Program-made: the position numbers and the translations under genes
Source: Pelotomaculum terephthalicicum JT
Lineage (GTDB): Bacteria; Bacillota; Desulfotomaculia; Desulfotomaculales; Pelotomaculaceae
DNA length: 37,145 nucleotides
NCBI RefSeq assembly: GCF_022410535.1
Contig: NZ_JAKNBL010000029.1
Coordinates: forward strand, 1-37,145
Reading direction: 5' to 3'
The notes under the pieces: generated by a model
Told to the model about the DNA's origin: nothing
The model's input: only the letters and a program-made list of their open reading frames with translations
Database searches by the model: none
In this document: positions 1-7,737 of the stretch, piece after piece
Position numbering within the stretch: the stretch's first letter is position 1
Layout: each line of letters opens with the position of its first letter

Positions 1-137
1 ATTTCTCAGTTTTTCATGATTCCTGCCCTTCAAACCCTTATTCCCCGTTTTATTTTGGGGTAAAATCTTTTTTTTTGTTCCTTTCAACCCTTGTACGCTC
101 TGGCTTCTCAAACATCGCAATTAGCTCTGAAGAAAAG
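1..137. other. left edge, no gene seen
   Basis: AT-rich non-coding stretch downstream of rplL on the minus strand. In this gene order rpoB would be expected next, beyond the window edge, but no start of it is visible here. It contains a T-rich run near 67-78 and no convincing ORF on either strand. Confidence 0.5.
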
Positions 138-140
138 CAG

Positions 141-200
141 CAGGAGCCAGGAGTCAGCATTCAGAATCTCATTCTGACTCCTGGCTCTTAACTCCTCCTG
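141..200. repeat. dispersed palindromic repeat, copy 1
   Basis: Perfect 14-bp inverted repeat GAGCCAGGAGTCAG (144-157) / CTGACTCCTGGCTC (174-187) around a CATTCAGAAT core. Related copies with the words CAGGAGTCAG and ATTCAGAAT lie near 756, 7738, 10552, 10691 and 30618. Copy 1 and the copy at 30618 also share the tail CCTGAGCAGTTG. It lies just beyond the rplL terminator. Confidence 0.75.
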
Positions 201-229
201 AGCAGTTGCATCTCCTTAACGGCAACCAC

Positions 230-253
230 TAAAAAGGGGCCGGAGCCCCTTTT
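230..253 (-). terminator. terminator after rplL
   Basis: Hairpin AAAAGGGGC-TCCG-GCCCCTTTTT read on the minus strand, immediately downstream of the rplL stop and ending in a T run. It probably ends, or partly attenuates, the rplJ-rplL transcript. Confidence 0.8.
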
Positions 254-270
254 GTGTTGCTTCCAGCTGT

Positions 271-651
271 CTACTTGATTTCCACAGTGGCGCCGGCTTC
301 GGTGAGCTTGGCTTTTATTTCTTCGGCCTCTTGTTTGTTAATCTTCTCCTTGACCGCCTTGGGCGCCGCATCGACCAGATCCTTGGCTTCTTTCAGGCCA
401 AGAGCGGTGATTTCCCTGACAACCTTAATCACGTTAACCTTTTTATCGCCAATAGCGGTAAGAATTACATCAAATTCAGTCTGCTCCTCGACTTCAGCGG
501 CGGCTGCGGGAGCTGCTCCAGGGGCGGCGGCAACAGCCACCGGGGCGGCGGCGCTAACCCCGAACTCCGTCTCAAAAGCTTTGACCAATTCGGACAGCTC
601 CAGAACAGTCATGCCTTTTACTGCTTCAAGAATCTCTTGCACTTTAGACAT
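271..651 (-). CDS. rplL: 50S ribosomal protein L7/L12
   Basis: Stalk protein of the large ribosomal subunit, which recruits translation GTPases. The protein (126 aa, normal length) begins [20 protein letters not shown]. It has the N-terminal dimerisation helix, an Ala/Pro-rich hinge at about residues 38-55 ([20 protein letters not shown]), and the C-terminal domain with the family words [13 protein letters not shown]-like and [16 protein letters not shown]. The start at 651 is chosen because a strong GAAAGGAAGG ribosome binding site lies 9 nt upstream; an in-frame upstream ATG at 672 precedes that site. It is the last gene of the rplJ-rplL unit and is followed by a terminator. Identity is certain from sequence and context. 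Confidence 0.97.
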   Translation of the reverse strand: MSKVQEILEAVKGMTVLELSELVKAFETEFGVSAAAPVAVAAAPGAAPAAAAEVEEQTEFDVILTAIGDKKVNVIKVVREITALGLKEAKDLVDAAPKAVKEKINKQEAEEIKAKLTEAGATVEIK

Positions 652-755
652 TTGCGTAAACCTTCCTTTCAATTAAGAAATCTTTTAATATTTTCAGGTG
701 TTTAGAATTAAGCAGTCGGTCTTCAGAATATTTCGCTCCGATTAACCATCATCTC

Positions 756-796
756 ATGCTGACTCCCGGCTTCTGAATTCCGAATCCTGAGTCGTG
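756..796. repeat. dispersed palindromic repeat, copy 2 (diverged)
   Basis: Contains GCTGACTCCCGGCTTCTGAA and CCGAATCCTGAGTCGTGG, a degenerate form of the palindrome seen at 141-200. It sits in the short rplJ-rplL intergenic gap. It is less symmetrical than the other copies, suggesting an older insertion. Confidence 0.55.
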
Positions 797-807
797 GCAT
801 AATCCGG

Positions 808-1335
808 CTAAGCTTCACCGGCGCGCTGCTGGCGAACCGCCTCCAAAGTGTAAACAAAACTGCGGATAGTTCCTTGAAGTACACCTGCAAAACCATAAAG
901 CGGGGTTTGCATGCTACCCAGTATCTTAGCCAGAAGCACCTCACGCGGGGGTAAATCAGCCAGATTTTTAATACCCTTGGCGTCGATGACTTTTCCTTCC
1001 AGAATCCCGGCCTTAATATCCATCTTTTTAGTTTCACGGATAAAATCGACAAGTATTTTGGCAGGCGCCACCGGATCTTTGCCAAAGGCAATCGCCACGG
1101 GACCCTCCAGGTACTGTTCCACACCCTCAACGCCAAGGCGTTTGGTAATTAAACCGGTCAGGGTATTCTTCGCCACCTTTAATTCACAACCTGCTTCCCG
1201 CAGCTTCCGGCGCAGTTTTGTGGCCTCAGAGACATTCAAGCTACGGAAATCGGCAAAGATCGATACTGTAGAGCCTTCAAATTTTTCTTTTAACTCTGAA
1301 AGAATTTCTTCCTTTTTTTCTTTGGTGATAGGCAC
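808..1335 (-). CDS. rplJ: 50S ribosomal protein L10
   Basis: L10 anchors the L7/L12 stalk to 23S rRNA and in many bacteria represses its own operon by binding the leader RNA. The 175-aa protein starts at GTG 1335 (VPITKEKKEEILSELKEKF) behind AAGGGAGGTG at 1346-1355. A longer in-frame reading upstream to 1458 is only leader sequence and has no family similarity. Family motifs include FADFRSLNVSEATKLRRKLR, KVAKNTL and GPVAIAFG. The C-terminal helix that binds L12 is present (LYGFAGVLQGTIRSFVYTLE). It is preceded by a recognisable L10 leader (1428-1540) and followed by rplL. Confidence 0.96.
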   Translation of the reverse strand: MPITKEKKEEILSELKEKFEGSTVSIFADFRSLNVSEATKLRRKLREAGCELKVAKNTLTGLITKRLGVEGVEQYLEGPVAIAFGKDPVAPAKILVDFIRETKKMDIKAGILEGKVIDAKGIKNLADLPPREVLLAKILGSMQTPLYGFAGVLQGTIRSFVYTLEAVRQQRAGEA

Positions 1336-1355
1336 TCTTTGATAACACCTCCCTT

Positions 1356-1425
1356 CTGAGCGGTTGGTAGTTAGTAGTTGGCAACCAAATATTCTAACAA
1401 CCAACAACAGACAACCAACAACCAA
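1356..1425. repeat. low-complexity GGTTGTTGG / CCAACAACC inverted repeat
   Basis: About 70 bp built from TTGGTAGTTAGTAGTTGG on one side and CCAACAACAGACAACCAACA on the other, forming an imperfect hairpin. It lies between the L10-leader hairpin and the rplJ ribosome binding site, and its composition is unlike its surroundings. It looks like an inserted repeat of a family different from the GGAGTCAG palindromes. Confidence 0.6.
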
Positions 1426-1427
1426 AA

Positions 1428-1540
1428 TGGCCTCTGCAGACAGAAACACAGAGGCCACGTTATTTATACGCGGGGGAAAAGGCCTCGGCCGGCGGCTTTT
1501 CTAGGCCATTATGCAAATTGCACCGGCTGTCTACAGCTTA
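1428..1540 (-). promoter_or_regulatory. ribosomal protein L10 leader RNA
   Basis: Minus-strand RNA contains the conserved L10-leader words GTAGACAGCCGGTGC (near 1535-1521) and GCCGCCGGCCGAGGCC (near 1498-1482), which form the K-turn-type L10 binding site. They are followed by a strong hairpin GGCCTCTG...CAGAGGCC (1428-1455) with a weak T run, in the usual place of the attenuator. L10 (or L10-L12 complex) binding would lower expression of rplJ-rplL. Assignment is from remembered consensus of the Firmicute L10 leader family; exact ends are approximate. Confidence 0.8.
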
Positions 1541-1595
1541 TTATTTATTTTTTAGGTAAGCCCGCAGGCCGCCATATCTATAATCATATGGAACG

Positions 1596-2294
1596 CTAGA
1601 GAGAAGCTTTTTGGGTATTAACCCTTACTCCCGGCCCCATGGTAGACGACAAAGAAATGCCTTTGAGGTACTGGCCTTTAGCCGAAGCAGGCTTGGCCCT
1701 GTTCAGGACATCTAGCAAAGTGCGCAGGTTTTCCTGCAGCGCTTCGACGCTGAACGAAACCTTACCGATCGGAGCATGAATAATACCTGCCTTATCCACC
1801 CTGTACTCGATTTTACCAGCCTTTACTTCCTGCACGGCCCGGGTGATGTCAAAGGTGACGGTTCCGGTCTTGGGATTGGGCATCAGGCCGCGGGGACCCA
1901 GAATCCGTCCCAGCTTGCCCACGGTCCCCATCATATCCGGGGTTGCGATAGCCACATCAAACGCCAGCCAGCCTTCTTGCTGAATTTTAGCCACCATATC
2001 TTCCGCACCTACAAAATCAGCGCCTGCTTCTTCAGCTTCCTTAGCTTTATCGCCTTTTGCAAACACCAGCACGCTGCGTGTTTTGCCTGTTCCATGCGGC
2101 AGTACAACCGCGCCACGCACTTGTTGATCGGCATGCCGCGGGTCCACACCCAGACGGATGGCTACCTCAACAGTTTCATCAAATTTTCCGGGGGCTGTTT
2201 TTTTTACCAGCGCAAGCGCCTCGGCCGGTTCATAAGCCGCGCTGCCGCCAATTTCCTTTAATGCGCTTAAATACTTCTTCCCATGTTTTGGCAT
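1596..2294 (-). CDS. rplA: 50S ribosomal protein L1
   Basis: L1 forms the mobile L1 stalk at the ribosomal E site. The 232-aa protein starts [16 protein letters not shown] at 2294 behind AAGGAGGAAAAACAT; an upstream in-frame ATG at 2339 lacks a ribosome binding site and precedes the conserved start. Family motifs include [20 protein letters not shown], the Gly-rich [19 protein letters not shown], and the C-terminal [11 protein letters not shown]. It lies downstream of rplK with a 65-nt gap and upstream of the L10 leader. Confidence 0.97.
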   Translation of the reverse strand: MPKHGKKYLSALKEIGGSAAYEPAEALALVKKTAPGKFDETVEVAIRLGVDPRHADQQVRGAVVLPHGTGKTRSVLVFAKGDKAKEAEEAGADFVGAEDMVAKIQQEGWLAFDVAIATPDMMGTVGKLGRILGPRGLMPNPKTGTVTFDITRAVQEVKAGKIEYRVDKAGIIHAPIGKVSFSVEALQENLRTLLDVLNRAKPASAKGQYLKGISLSSTMGPGVRVNTQKASL

Positions 2295-2359
2295 TATGTT
2301 TTTCCTCCTTGTGGTTTTAGCGGAAATGTTTCCTCCCACTTACCCTACGCATTAACTTG

Positions 2360-2788
2360 TCAACCTTCTACGATCTCAATACCCATGCTGCGGGCAGTGC
2401 CCTCAACCATCCGCATCGCCGCCTCCACATCGGCGGCGTTTAAGTCGGGCATCTTTATTTCAGCAATCTCACGGACTTTAGCGCGAGGGAGTTTCGCAAC
2501 CTTTTTGCTGTTAGGTTCACCGGAAGCCGTTTCAATCCCCGCCGCCTTCTTTAGCAGGACGGCCGCAGGCGGAGTTTTGGTGACAAAAGTAAAGGAACGA
2601 TCTTCAAAAACAGTAATCTCCACCGGGATGATCAAACCCGCTTGAGCAGCGGTACGCTCATTATATTCCTTTACAAAAGCCATGATATTTACTCCGTGCT
2701 GTCCCAGAGCCGGCCCTACCGGCGGCGCCGGGGTGGCTTTGCCTGCCGGAACTTGCAGTTTTATTATGGCAGACACTTTTTTCGCCAT
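2360..2788 (-). CDS. rplK: 50S ribosomal protein L11
   Basis: L11 forms the GTPase-associated centre with 23S rRNA and is the site of thiopeptide action. The 142-aa protein starts [20 protein letters not shown]. The family signature [19 protein letters not shown] is near residues 20-38 and the C-terminal RNA-binding domain ends [26 protein letters not shown] lies about 11 nt upstream of the chosen ATG at 2788; another ATG two codons upstream is possible. It is co-directional with nusG (26-nt gap) and rplA. Confidence 0.97.
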   Translation of the reverse strand: MAKKVSAIIKLQVPAGKATPAPPVGPALGQHGVNIMAFVKEYNERTAAQAGLIIPVEITVFEDRSFTFVTKTPPAAVLLKKAAGIETASGEPNSKKVAKLPRAKVREIAEIKMPDLNAADVEAAMRMVEGTARSMGIEIVEG

Positions 2789-2814
2789 CTGCATCCACAC
2801 CTCCTGTTCAATAG

Positions 2815-3342
2815 TTATGATGTTTTCTCTATCTGACTAAAATCCAGTTCAACCGGGGTTTCCCGTCCAAACATGGAGATTAATACTCTTATTTTTTGTT
2901 TTTCCGTGTTGACATCTTCAATTATCCCGATAAAGTTTTCAAACGGGCCGGAAATTACGCGGACATTTTCACCTACGGAAAGAGTAATCCGCGTCCGCGG
3001 CTCGTCAACTCCCATCCTTCTGATAATCTGCCTGGCCTCGTCGTCATTCAAAGGGATAGGTTTTGAACCTGAACCCACAAAACCTGTCACTCCGGGGGTG
3101 TTGCGCACGACATACCAGGAATCGTCGGTCATAAACATCTCCACCAGCACATACCCCGGAAAAACCTTCCGCTTGGAGATTTTCTTTTTGCCGTCCTTTA
3201 TTTCAATTTCATCTTCCATCGGCACGAGTATGCGGAAGATCTTCTCTTCCATACTCATTGAATCGATCCGTTTTTCCAGGTTTGCTTTTACCTTATTCTC
3301 ATAACCGGCATAGGTATGTACGACATACCACTTCTTCACCAT
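2815..3342 (-). CDS. nusG: transcription termination/antitermination factor NusG
   Basis: NusG binds RNA polymerase near the clamp and modulates pausing and Rho- or ribosome-coupling. The 175-aa protein starts [19 protein letters not shown]. The NGN domain covers about residues 1-110 ([20 protein letters not shown], then TPGVTGFVG), and the KOW motif is at about 125-155 ([19 protein letters not shown]). Its ribosome binding site (AAAGGTCC) is weak and lies in a hairpin (3352-3378). It sits between secE and rplK, the canonical order. Confidence 0.96.
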   Translation of the reverse strand: MVKKWYVVHTYAGYENKVKANLEKRIDSMSMEEKIFRILVPMEDEIEIKDGKKKISKRKVFPGYVLVEMFMTDDSWYVVRNTPGVTGFVGSGSKPIPLNDDEARQIIRRMGVDEPRTRITLSVGENVRVISGPFENFIGIIEDVNTEKQKIRVLISMFGRETPVELDFSQIEKTS

Positions 3343-3351
3343 AAAATACAA

Positions 3352-3378
3352 GGGACCTTTTTCTTAGTCTTAGGTCCC
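3352..3378 (-). promoter_or_regulatory. hairpin covering the nusG ribosome binding site
   Basis: Seven-bp inverted repeat GGGACCT (3352-3358) / AGGTCCC (3372-3378) with a 13-nt loop, ending about 9 nt before the nusG start. The only Shine-Dalgarno-like sequence (AAAGG) overlaps the arm next to the gene. It may be a processing site, a weak terminator or a translation control element; the sequence alone does not decide. Confidence 0.45.
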
Positions 3379-3397
3379 TCACCCCCTTAAAGAAAAA

Positions 3398-3769
3398 TTA
3401 TCTTGGCAAAAACTGTCCCAGGACCCTACTCATAATTTCGTCAAACAACCAAATCAAACTGCCTACGATTACTACCGCCAATAATACCACCGCAGTATAT
3501 GCAACAACCTCCCGGCCGTTAAGCCAATGGACCTTTTTTAACTCATTCAGCACTCCACGCAGAAACTTCTTTATCTGTTCAACCCGGTTCACTTTGTCTT
3601 TTCTGACAATAATCTTGCCGGCATCCTTTTTTACCAACACTTTCTTTTCCTTGCTGGCCGCATTTTCTTTGCTGGCCGCAATTGTATTCTTTGACTGCTC
3701 TTTCGGGCTGGTTTCTTTTTTGTAAGTCTTTTTTTTATTGTTGCTATCTTGTTTTTTCATCAATGCCAT
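3398..3769 (-). CDS. secE: preprotein translocase subunit SecE
   Basis: Essential small subunit of the SecYEG channel in the cytoplasmic membrane. The 123-aa product has a long Lys-rich hydrophilic N-terminal extension (about residues 1-60), then the conserved amphipathic helix FLRGVLNELKKVHWLNGREV, then one membrane segment AYTAVVLLAVVIVGSLIWLF near the C terminus. Typical single-span SecE is about 60 aa, so the extension is lineage-type, not core. The start at 3769 has AAGGA upstream; a methionine four codons earlier or three later is possible. It lies between rpmG and nusG. Confidence 0.9.
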   Translation of the reverse strand: MALMKKQDSNNKKKTYKKETSPKEQSKNTIAASKENAASKEKKVLVKKDAGKIIVRKDKVNRVEQIKKFLRGVLNELKKVHWLNGREVVAYTAVVLLAVVIVGSLIWLFDEIMSRVLGQFLPR

Positions 3770-3876
3770 AAAACGCCACATCCTTAACTTTTATCTCAAA
3801 CGCGCCCGACCTGAAATAATACCGGCGTATACCATCAGACCAGAATGCGGCTGTGATTTCAAAAGATAGCCGTTAG

Positions 3877-4026
3877 CTACCTGGTTTCCTTATGCAAGGT
3901 ATGGGTCTGGCAAAACCTGCAGTACTTCTTCATTTCGATCCTGCCGGGATCGTTTTTCTTATTCTTCATGGTAGTGTAATTTCTACGTTTACACTCAGTG
4001 CAAGCTAATGTAACACCTACTCTCAC
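3877..4026 (-). CDS. rpmG: 50S ribosomal protein L33
   Basis: Short 49-aa gene read directly from the sequence: GTG start, [20 protein letters not shown], then [17 protein letters not shown]. Two CxxC pairs (CTEC and CRFC) make this the zinc-binding form of L33, with the family's N-terminal words and normal length. GGGGGAGGTGGC lies upstream as ribosome binding site. It is the first gene of the rpmG-secE-nusG block, behind a good promoter at 4089-4117. Confidence 0.95.
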   Translation of the reverse strand: MRVGVTLACTECKRRNYTTMKNKKNDPGRIEMKKYCRFCQTHTLHKETR

Positions 4027-4088
4027 AAAAGCCACCTCCCCCAAAACTAAAAAAAAATTCTACCCCTTTTTGAGAATTAACCTTACTG

Positions 4089-4117
4089 AATTTATCACAA
4101 TTAAATGACCGTGTCAA
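4089..4117 (-). promoter_or_regulatory. sigma-A-type promoter for rpmG-secE-nusG
   Basis: On the minus strand TTGACA (4117-4112), 17-nt spacer, TAAATT (4094-4089), about 60 nt upstream of the rpmG start. The -35 box is consensus and the spacing ideal. Confidence 0.75.
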
Positions 4118-4237
4118 TAGCTTCCCCGCACACCCTAGTCGTATTTTAACAAACTTTCTGGCTTATTATACCATGTGTTGTCTTTATCATCATCACGGGC
4201 GGCAAGCGGGAAAAACATGATTCCCCAAATGAAAAAT

Positions 4238-4267
4238 AAAAACCAGTGATCATATCACCGGTTTTTT
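4238..4267 (-). terminator. terminator after tRNA-Met
   Basis: Inverted repeat AAACCGGTGAT/ATCACTGGTTT (one G-U) flanked by A and T runs, 4 nt downstream of the tRNA-Met CCA end. It reads well in both directions. Confidence 0.8.
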
Positions 4268-4270
4268 CTT

Positions 4271-4347
4271 TGGTAGCGGCGCAGGGACTTGAACCCCGGA
4301 CACCACGGGTATGAACCGTGTGCTCTAACCAGCTGAGCTACGCCGCC
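4271..4347 (-). tRNA. tRNA-Met(CAT), elongator
   Basis: Cloverleaf on the minus strand: acceptor GGCGGCG/CGCCGCT, D-arm GCTCAGCTGGTTAGAGC, anticodon loop TTCATAC in stem CACGG/CCGTG, T-loop GGTTCAAGT, encoded CCA. G1 and the GGCGGCGTAGCTCAG start are elongator Met features, unlike the initiator at 5263-5338. A lysidine-type tRNA-Ile(CAT) cannot be wholly excluded. Confidence 0.9.
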
Positions 4348-4479
4348 ATATTAAGACATTAAAAATAATATCAAAAACCAAATTCCCTGTCAAGCAGAAC
4401 GATCATTATTTAACCTTTCCTACCTCGTGGCAGTTCTGTTTCTTCTAAATTTTAAGACCAAAAGACGACAAAGGCATAA

Positions 4480-4505
4480 AGAAAAGAGCCCGAAGGCTTT
4501 TTAAT
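4480..4505 (-). terminator. terminator after the decayed ORF
   Basis: Minus-strand hairpin AAAAGCC-TTCG-GGCTCTTTT just after the TAA at 4509. A UUCG tetraloop and a T-rich tail support a real terminator. Its position fits the end of the read-through frame at 4509 rather than the in-frame TGA at 4644. Confidence 0.6.
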
Positions 4506-4508
4506 GTT

Positions 4509-4916
4509 TTACTTGTAACTTTTAAATTTCTTAATTAATTTTTCCCAAATATCATATTTCATCATTGGTGTGCATAATTTACAATTTTCAGGATACATAA
4601 GACTCAAACAATTAAACTCCTGATTATTTAATGCTTTTTCTGTTCAGTAAAATCCTTCCTTCTTTTCATTAAAATCAAATTCAATCTTCACGTTCTTGTT
4701 AACTCTATCGCAATAAAATCTCATTGCATTTTTCATACCTTTTATCACTCCCTTACTTGCTACATTCGCCGGAAGGGATGATAGTTCCTGCAATGCAATA
4801 AAATAAACAAGGCCGCTAGTCTCTCCTCCTGTCCTACCAACCTGGAGGCAAACCGTTTTTATGCTTGCCGGTGATTGGGAAGCAGCCATCAAGCCGTATA
4901 GGAAAAAAGTACCCAT
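4509..4916 (-). pseudogene. unrecognised ORF with in-frame TGA
   Basis: An open frame of 90 codons from ATG 4916 ends at TGA (4644-4646). The same frame then stays open for 44 more codons (starting TEKALNNQEFNCLSLMYPEN, followed by a CKLC pair) to TAA at 4509, just before a terminator. The upstream part includes VCLQVGRTGGETSGLVYFIA and a Lys-rich C-terminal half. I do not recognise the family. There is no ribosome binding site before the ATG and an in-frame stop lies just upstream, so the 5' end may also be lost. The AT-rich composition between two tRNAs suggests a decayed acquired gene. A TGG-to-TGA change is simplest; no convincing SECIS hairpin follows. Confidence 0.5.
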
Positions 4917-4990
4917 TAAGTCTTATTAAAAATGAAGATTCATAAAAAAACGCGCTAAAATTTGAAAATGACACCCCTAAAAAACCGCAT

Positions 4991-5026
4991 AAAAAAAGCC
5001 CTTAAACCCTTTCAGTTAAAGGACTT
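4991..5026 (-). terminator. terminator after tRNA-Thr(GGT)
   Basis: Minus-strand hairpin AAGTCCTTTAA...TTTAAGGGCTT followed by a run of seven T, 6 nt after the tRNA CCA. Confidence 0.75.
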
Positions 5027-5031
5027 CTTTC

Positions 5032-5107
<76 letters not shown>

Positions 5108-5221
5108 AAAATATACGCCGCATTCTTTAAACACATAAATCTTCACTATCAACCTAGCCGCATATCGTAGTTTAGCATAGTTCAGAAACGCATGTCAAGC
5201 CCCGGCATCCCGTTCGTCTAT

Positions 5222-5251
5222 AAAAATAAAAAACCCGCAATCACTTGCGAG
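5222..5251 (-). terminator. terminator after tRNA-fMet
   Basis: Minus-strand hairpin CTCGCAA-GTGA-TTGCGGG followed by TTTTTTATTTTTA, 11 nt after the tRNA end. Confidence 0.75.
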
Positions 5252-5262
5252 AATAGCTCATC

Positions 5263-5338
<76 letters not shown>

Positions 5339-5373
5339 ATGATAACTAACACCTGACCTGGAACCAGCGATTG

Positions 5374-5449
5374 TGGAGCCGGCGATGGGACTCGAACCCG
5401 CAACCTGCTGATTACAAATCAGCTGCTCTGCCAATTGAGCTACGCCGGC
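5374..5449 (-). tRNA. tRNA-Thr(TGT)
   Basis: Acceptor GCCGGCG/CGCCGGC, discriminator T, encoded CCA. The anticodon stem GCTGA/TCAGC encloses TTTGTAA, giving anticodon TGT. First of the tRNAs downstream of sigH. Confidence 0.95.
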
Positions 5450-5607
5450 AGTGACACAATAAACATTATAAGTGATTATCCTGCCCCTGTCAACACCGTG
5501 CCGGCAAAACAACAAGATTCTCCCGCCACGGCAAAACCCACTCAACCGGCAACATTCATCGCATATGTTAATAACTGGGCAGTTGACTAATTATTTGATT
5601 ATTTGAT

Positions 5608-6252
5608 TCAGACTTCCCGCTTTTCCAGATAACGCTCCAATTTACGCTTAACTCGCTGTAAAGCGTTATCAATGGACTTGACATGACGTTTCAAGTCTTC
5701 AGCTATTTCCTGATAAGATTTCCCTTCCAGGTAGGACATCAGCACTTTCCATTCCAGCGAGCTGAGAATCTCACCCATTTTTTCTTCTATATTGTCAAAT
5801 TCCTCTTTGGATACAATCAACTCTTCAGGATCCGCAATTTTGGAACCGGAAATAATGTCCAGCAAAGTACGGTCAGAGTCTTCGTCATAGATCGGCTTGT
5901 TTAAAGAAACGTAGGAATTTAAAGGAATGTGCTTTTGTCTGGTCGCTGTTTTGATGGCGGTAATAATTTGCCTGGTTATGCATAACTCGGCAAAAGCGCG
6001 AAAAGATGAGAGCTTGTCCGCCCGGAAGTCCCTGATAGCCTTATACAAACCAATCATGCCCTCTTGGATAATATCCTCCCGGTCTGCCCCGATTAGGAAG
6101 TAGGAGCGGGCTTTAGCCCGGACAAAATTTTTATATTTATTAATTAAAAATTCCAGCGCGTCATCGTCACCTTCACGGGCAAACTCCACTACCTCCTCGT
6201 CAACACTTAGCTGATACACGTTCAGAATTTCCCTTTGGGCTTGAAGACTCAC
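5608..6252 (-). CDS. sigH: RNA polymerase sigma-H factor
   Basis: Alternative sigma factor of the transition state and sporulation onset in Firmicutes. The protein (214 aa from GTG 6252) closely follows Spo0H. Region 2 contains DALEFLINKYKNFVRAKARS, then YFLIGADREDIIQEGMIGLY and the -10-reading FRAFAELCITRQIITAIK; region 4 contains EGKSYQEIAEDLKRHVKSID followed by NALQRVKRKLERYL. GTG 6252 is chosen because GGGGGGAT is 5 nt upstream and the length matches the family; a TTG start at 6294 adds 14 unconserved residues. A consensus-like promoter is at 6406-6434. The tRNA cluster lies downstream. Confidence 0.95.
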   Translation of the reverse strand: MSLQAQREILNVYQLSVDEEVVEFAREGDDDALEFLINKYKNFVRAKARSYFLIGADREDIIQEGMIGLYKAIRDFRADKLSSFRAFAELCITRQIITAIKTATRQKHIPLNSYVSLNKPIYDEDSDRTLLDIISGSKIADPEELIVSKEEFDNIEEKMGEILSSLEWKVLMSYLEGKSYQEIAEDLKRHVKSIDNALQRVKRKLERYLEKREV

Positions 6253-6405
6253 ATTATCCCCCCGCTCTGTATCTATCACCGACGTAAAAAACAAAATACC
6301 TCTCCCGCTTCTGATAATAAAGTCCGGTCCAATACCCGAAACTATCTTTTATTTCCACTGGTTAAGGTATAAAATAATTATGTTGTCCCATTCCTTTACC
6401 ATACT

Positions 6406-6434
6406 ATTATAGCGAAGGGGTGGAAACTCGTCAA
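6406..6434 (-). promoter_or_regulatory. sigma-A-type promoter for sigH
   Basis: On the minus strand TTGACG (6434-6429), 17-nt spacer, TATAAT (6411-6406), between the yacP stop and sigH. The ~150-nt untranslated leader before the sigH start holds no further structure I can support. Confidence 0.75.
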
Positions 6435-6463
6435 GGAGAATTAAACAAGCCCGGCATTGCCGG

Positions 6464-6976
6464 CTACCCCTTTTCCCTGCGCCACCTTTCCAGCTTCAAG
6501 CGCACCTTTTCCAAAAGCCGGTTCTCCAGATAACTGTCCGCCGGTTTGGACCCCGACCACAGTTCTTCACTTTCCAGTTTAAGATGGTTAACTTGCATAC
6601 GCAACTCACCTGGAGTAATGCGGTAAGCCCCCCGGCCAAAAATAATGCCTTGTTCAGCCCAGTCCGACGTGGCCACATACACCAGTCCTTCTTTGGAGAG
6701 GTCTCCGGCCAACCGCTCGATCAAAGTGTCGGCTGTCTCTCCCTGCTGAGTAAAAACAACTTCCACACCGTCGATAATTTCCGCTTTATCAGTAATATTT
6801 TTTTGTTTGTAAGCGTCAAAAACCACTATGACTTTTTGTCCGGAGAGAGACGAATAATCGGCCAGGATGGCCACAAGCTTTGACCTGGCATAGTCAATGC
6901 TGGATTCTTTGAGTTTTTCAAACTCAGGCCAGGCGAATATTATATTATAGCCGTCAACTATGAGATACTCCCTCAT
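6464..6976 (-). CDS. yacP: YacP/Rae1-type NYN-domain ribonuclease
   Basis: 170-aa NYN (PIN-like) domain protein. In Bacillus subtilis the homologue Rae1 is a ribosome-associated endoribonuclease that cleaves mRNA in the A site. Visible features are the N-terminal acidic motif YLIVDGYNIIFAW (Asp8), a second acidic site VIVVFDAY, the loop GETADTLIERLA, and VYVATSDWAEQ; the C-terminal helix is basic. It overlaps the 3' end of rlmB by 23 nt, so translation is probably coupled, and it is followed by the sigH promoter. Function is transferred from the family. Confidence 0.9.
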   Translation of the reverse strand: MREYLIVDGYNIIFAWPEFEKLKESSIDYARSKLVAILADYSSLSGQKVIVVFDAYKQKNITDKAEIIDGVEVVFTQQGETADTLIERLAGDLSKEGLVYVATSDWAEQGIIFGRGAYRITPGELRMQVNHLKLESEELWSGSKPADSYLENRLLEKVRLKLERWRREKG

Positions 6977-7685
6977 GCTTCAAGGCCTTTCTCCTCTGCC
7001 GGATTACTTCGTAGACGAGCAGGGCGGCGGCAACGGAAGCATTCAACGAATTAACCTGGCCGAACATCGGCAACCGCACTAAAACATCACACCGGTCTTT
7101 CACCAGCCGGCCCAGCCCCTTGTCCTCACCGCCGATCACCAGCGCCAGCGGCCCGTCCAGCGGGACATCCCAGAACAGCTCCTGCCCGCCCGGCTCGGCC
7201 CCGATGAGCCAAATCCCTCTTTTTTTCAAAGTATCTATTGTTTGGGCAATGTTGGCGACTCTGGCCACAGGCACGTGCTCAATCGCCCCGGCGGACGACT
7301 TGGCCACGGTGGGGGTGAGCGGCGCGGAACGGCGGCGTGGGATAATCACCCCATGCACACCCGCAGCGTCCGCTGTGCGCAGGATCGCCCCCAGATTATG
7401 AGGATCGCTGATTTCATCGAGCAGAAGTAAAAAAGGCTCCTCGCCCGGCCGTACCGCTTCGATGATTTCTTCAACCGCCACATAGGCCTTGGGCGCCACC
7501 AAAGCGATTACCCCCTGATGGGCGGTTTCCTGCACAAACTTGTTCAGGGCTTGTTTATCCACTTTTTGCACGAGGATACCCTTTTCCCTGGCCAGGGCGA
7601 AGATCTCCCGCAAAGGTCCTGCATTGCTCTCCTTGACCATCATTATCTTGTTAACCGGCCTGCCGCCCCGCAAGGCTTCACGCAC
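6954..7685 (-). CDS. rlmB: 23S rRNA 2'-O-methyltransferase RlmB-like (SpoU family)
   Basis: SpoU/TrmH-class SAM-dependent methyltransferase with the knotted fold. Motifs 1-3 are visible: LLLLDEISDPHNLGAILRTA (Asn and Arg catalytic), LALVIGGEDKGLGRLV, and VRLPMFGQVNSLNASVAAAL. The first canonical start is GTG 7685 (VREALRGGRPVNKIMMV). The conserved N-terminal words DDVIAGRNP lie upstream in the same frame (codons to about 7712) with no ATG, GTG or TTG before an in-frame TAA inside a palindromic repeat at 7738-7799. The true start is therefore unclear: the 5' end may have been replaced by the repeat, or a rare start (ATT, CTG) is used. The body is intact and overlaps yacP. Confidence 0.9.
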   Translation of the reverse strand: MREALRGGRPVNKIMMVKESNAGPLREIFALAREKGILVQKVDKQALNKFVQETAHQGVIALVAPKAYVAVEEIIEAVRPGEEPFLLLLDEISDPHNLGAILRTADAAGVHGVIIPRRRSAPLTPTVAKSSAGAIEHVPVARVANIAQTIDTLKKRGIWLIGAEPGGQELFWDVPLDGPLALVIGGEDKGLGRLVKDRCDVLVRLPMFGQVNSLNASVAAALLVYEVIRQRRKALKHEGVSHS

Positions 7686-7737
7686 CGGGTTGCGGCCCGC
7701 TATAACGTCGTCCAGGTGGATCGCCCCTTCGTAATCA

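Noticed and set aside
271-3351. Several plus-strand frames of 60-160 codons antisense to the ribosomal protein and nusG genes
   Set aside because: They overlap fully conserved genes on the other strand, have no ribosome binding sites and no family features.
4509-4646. Selenocysteine read-through at TGA 4644
   Set aside because: No clear SECIS hairpin follows the TGA, the context is AT-rich and unstructured, and simple decay explains it better.
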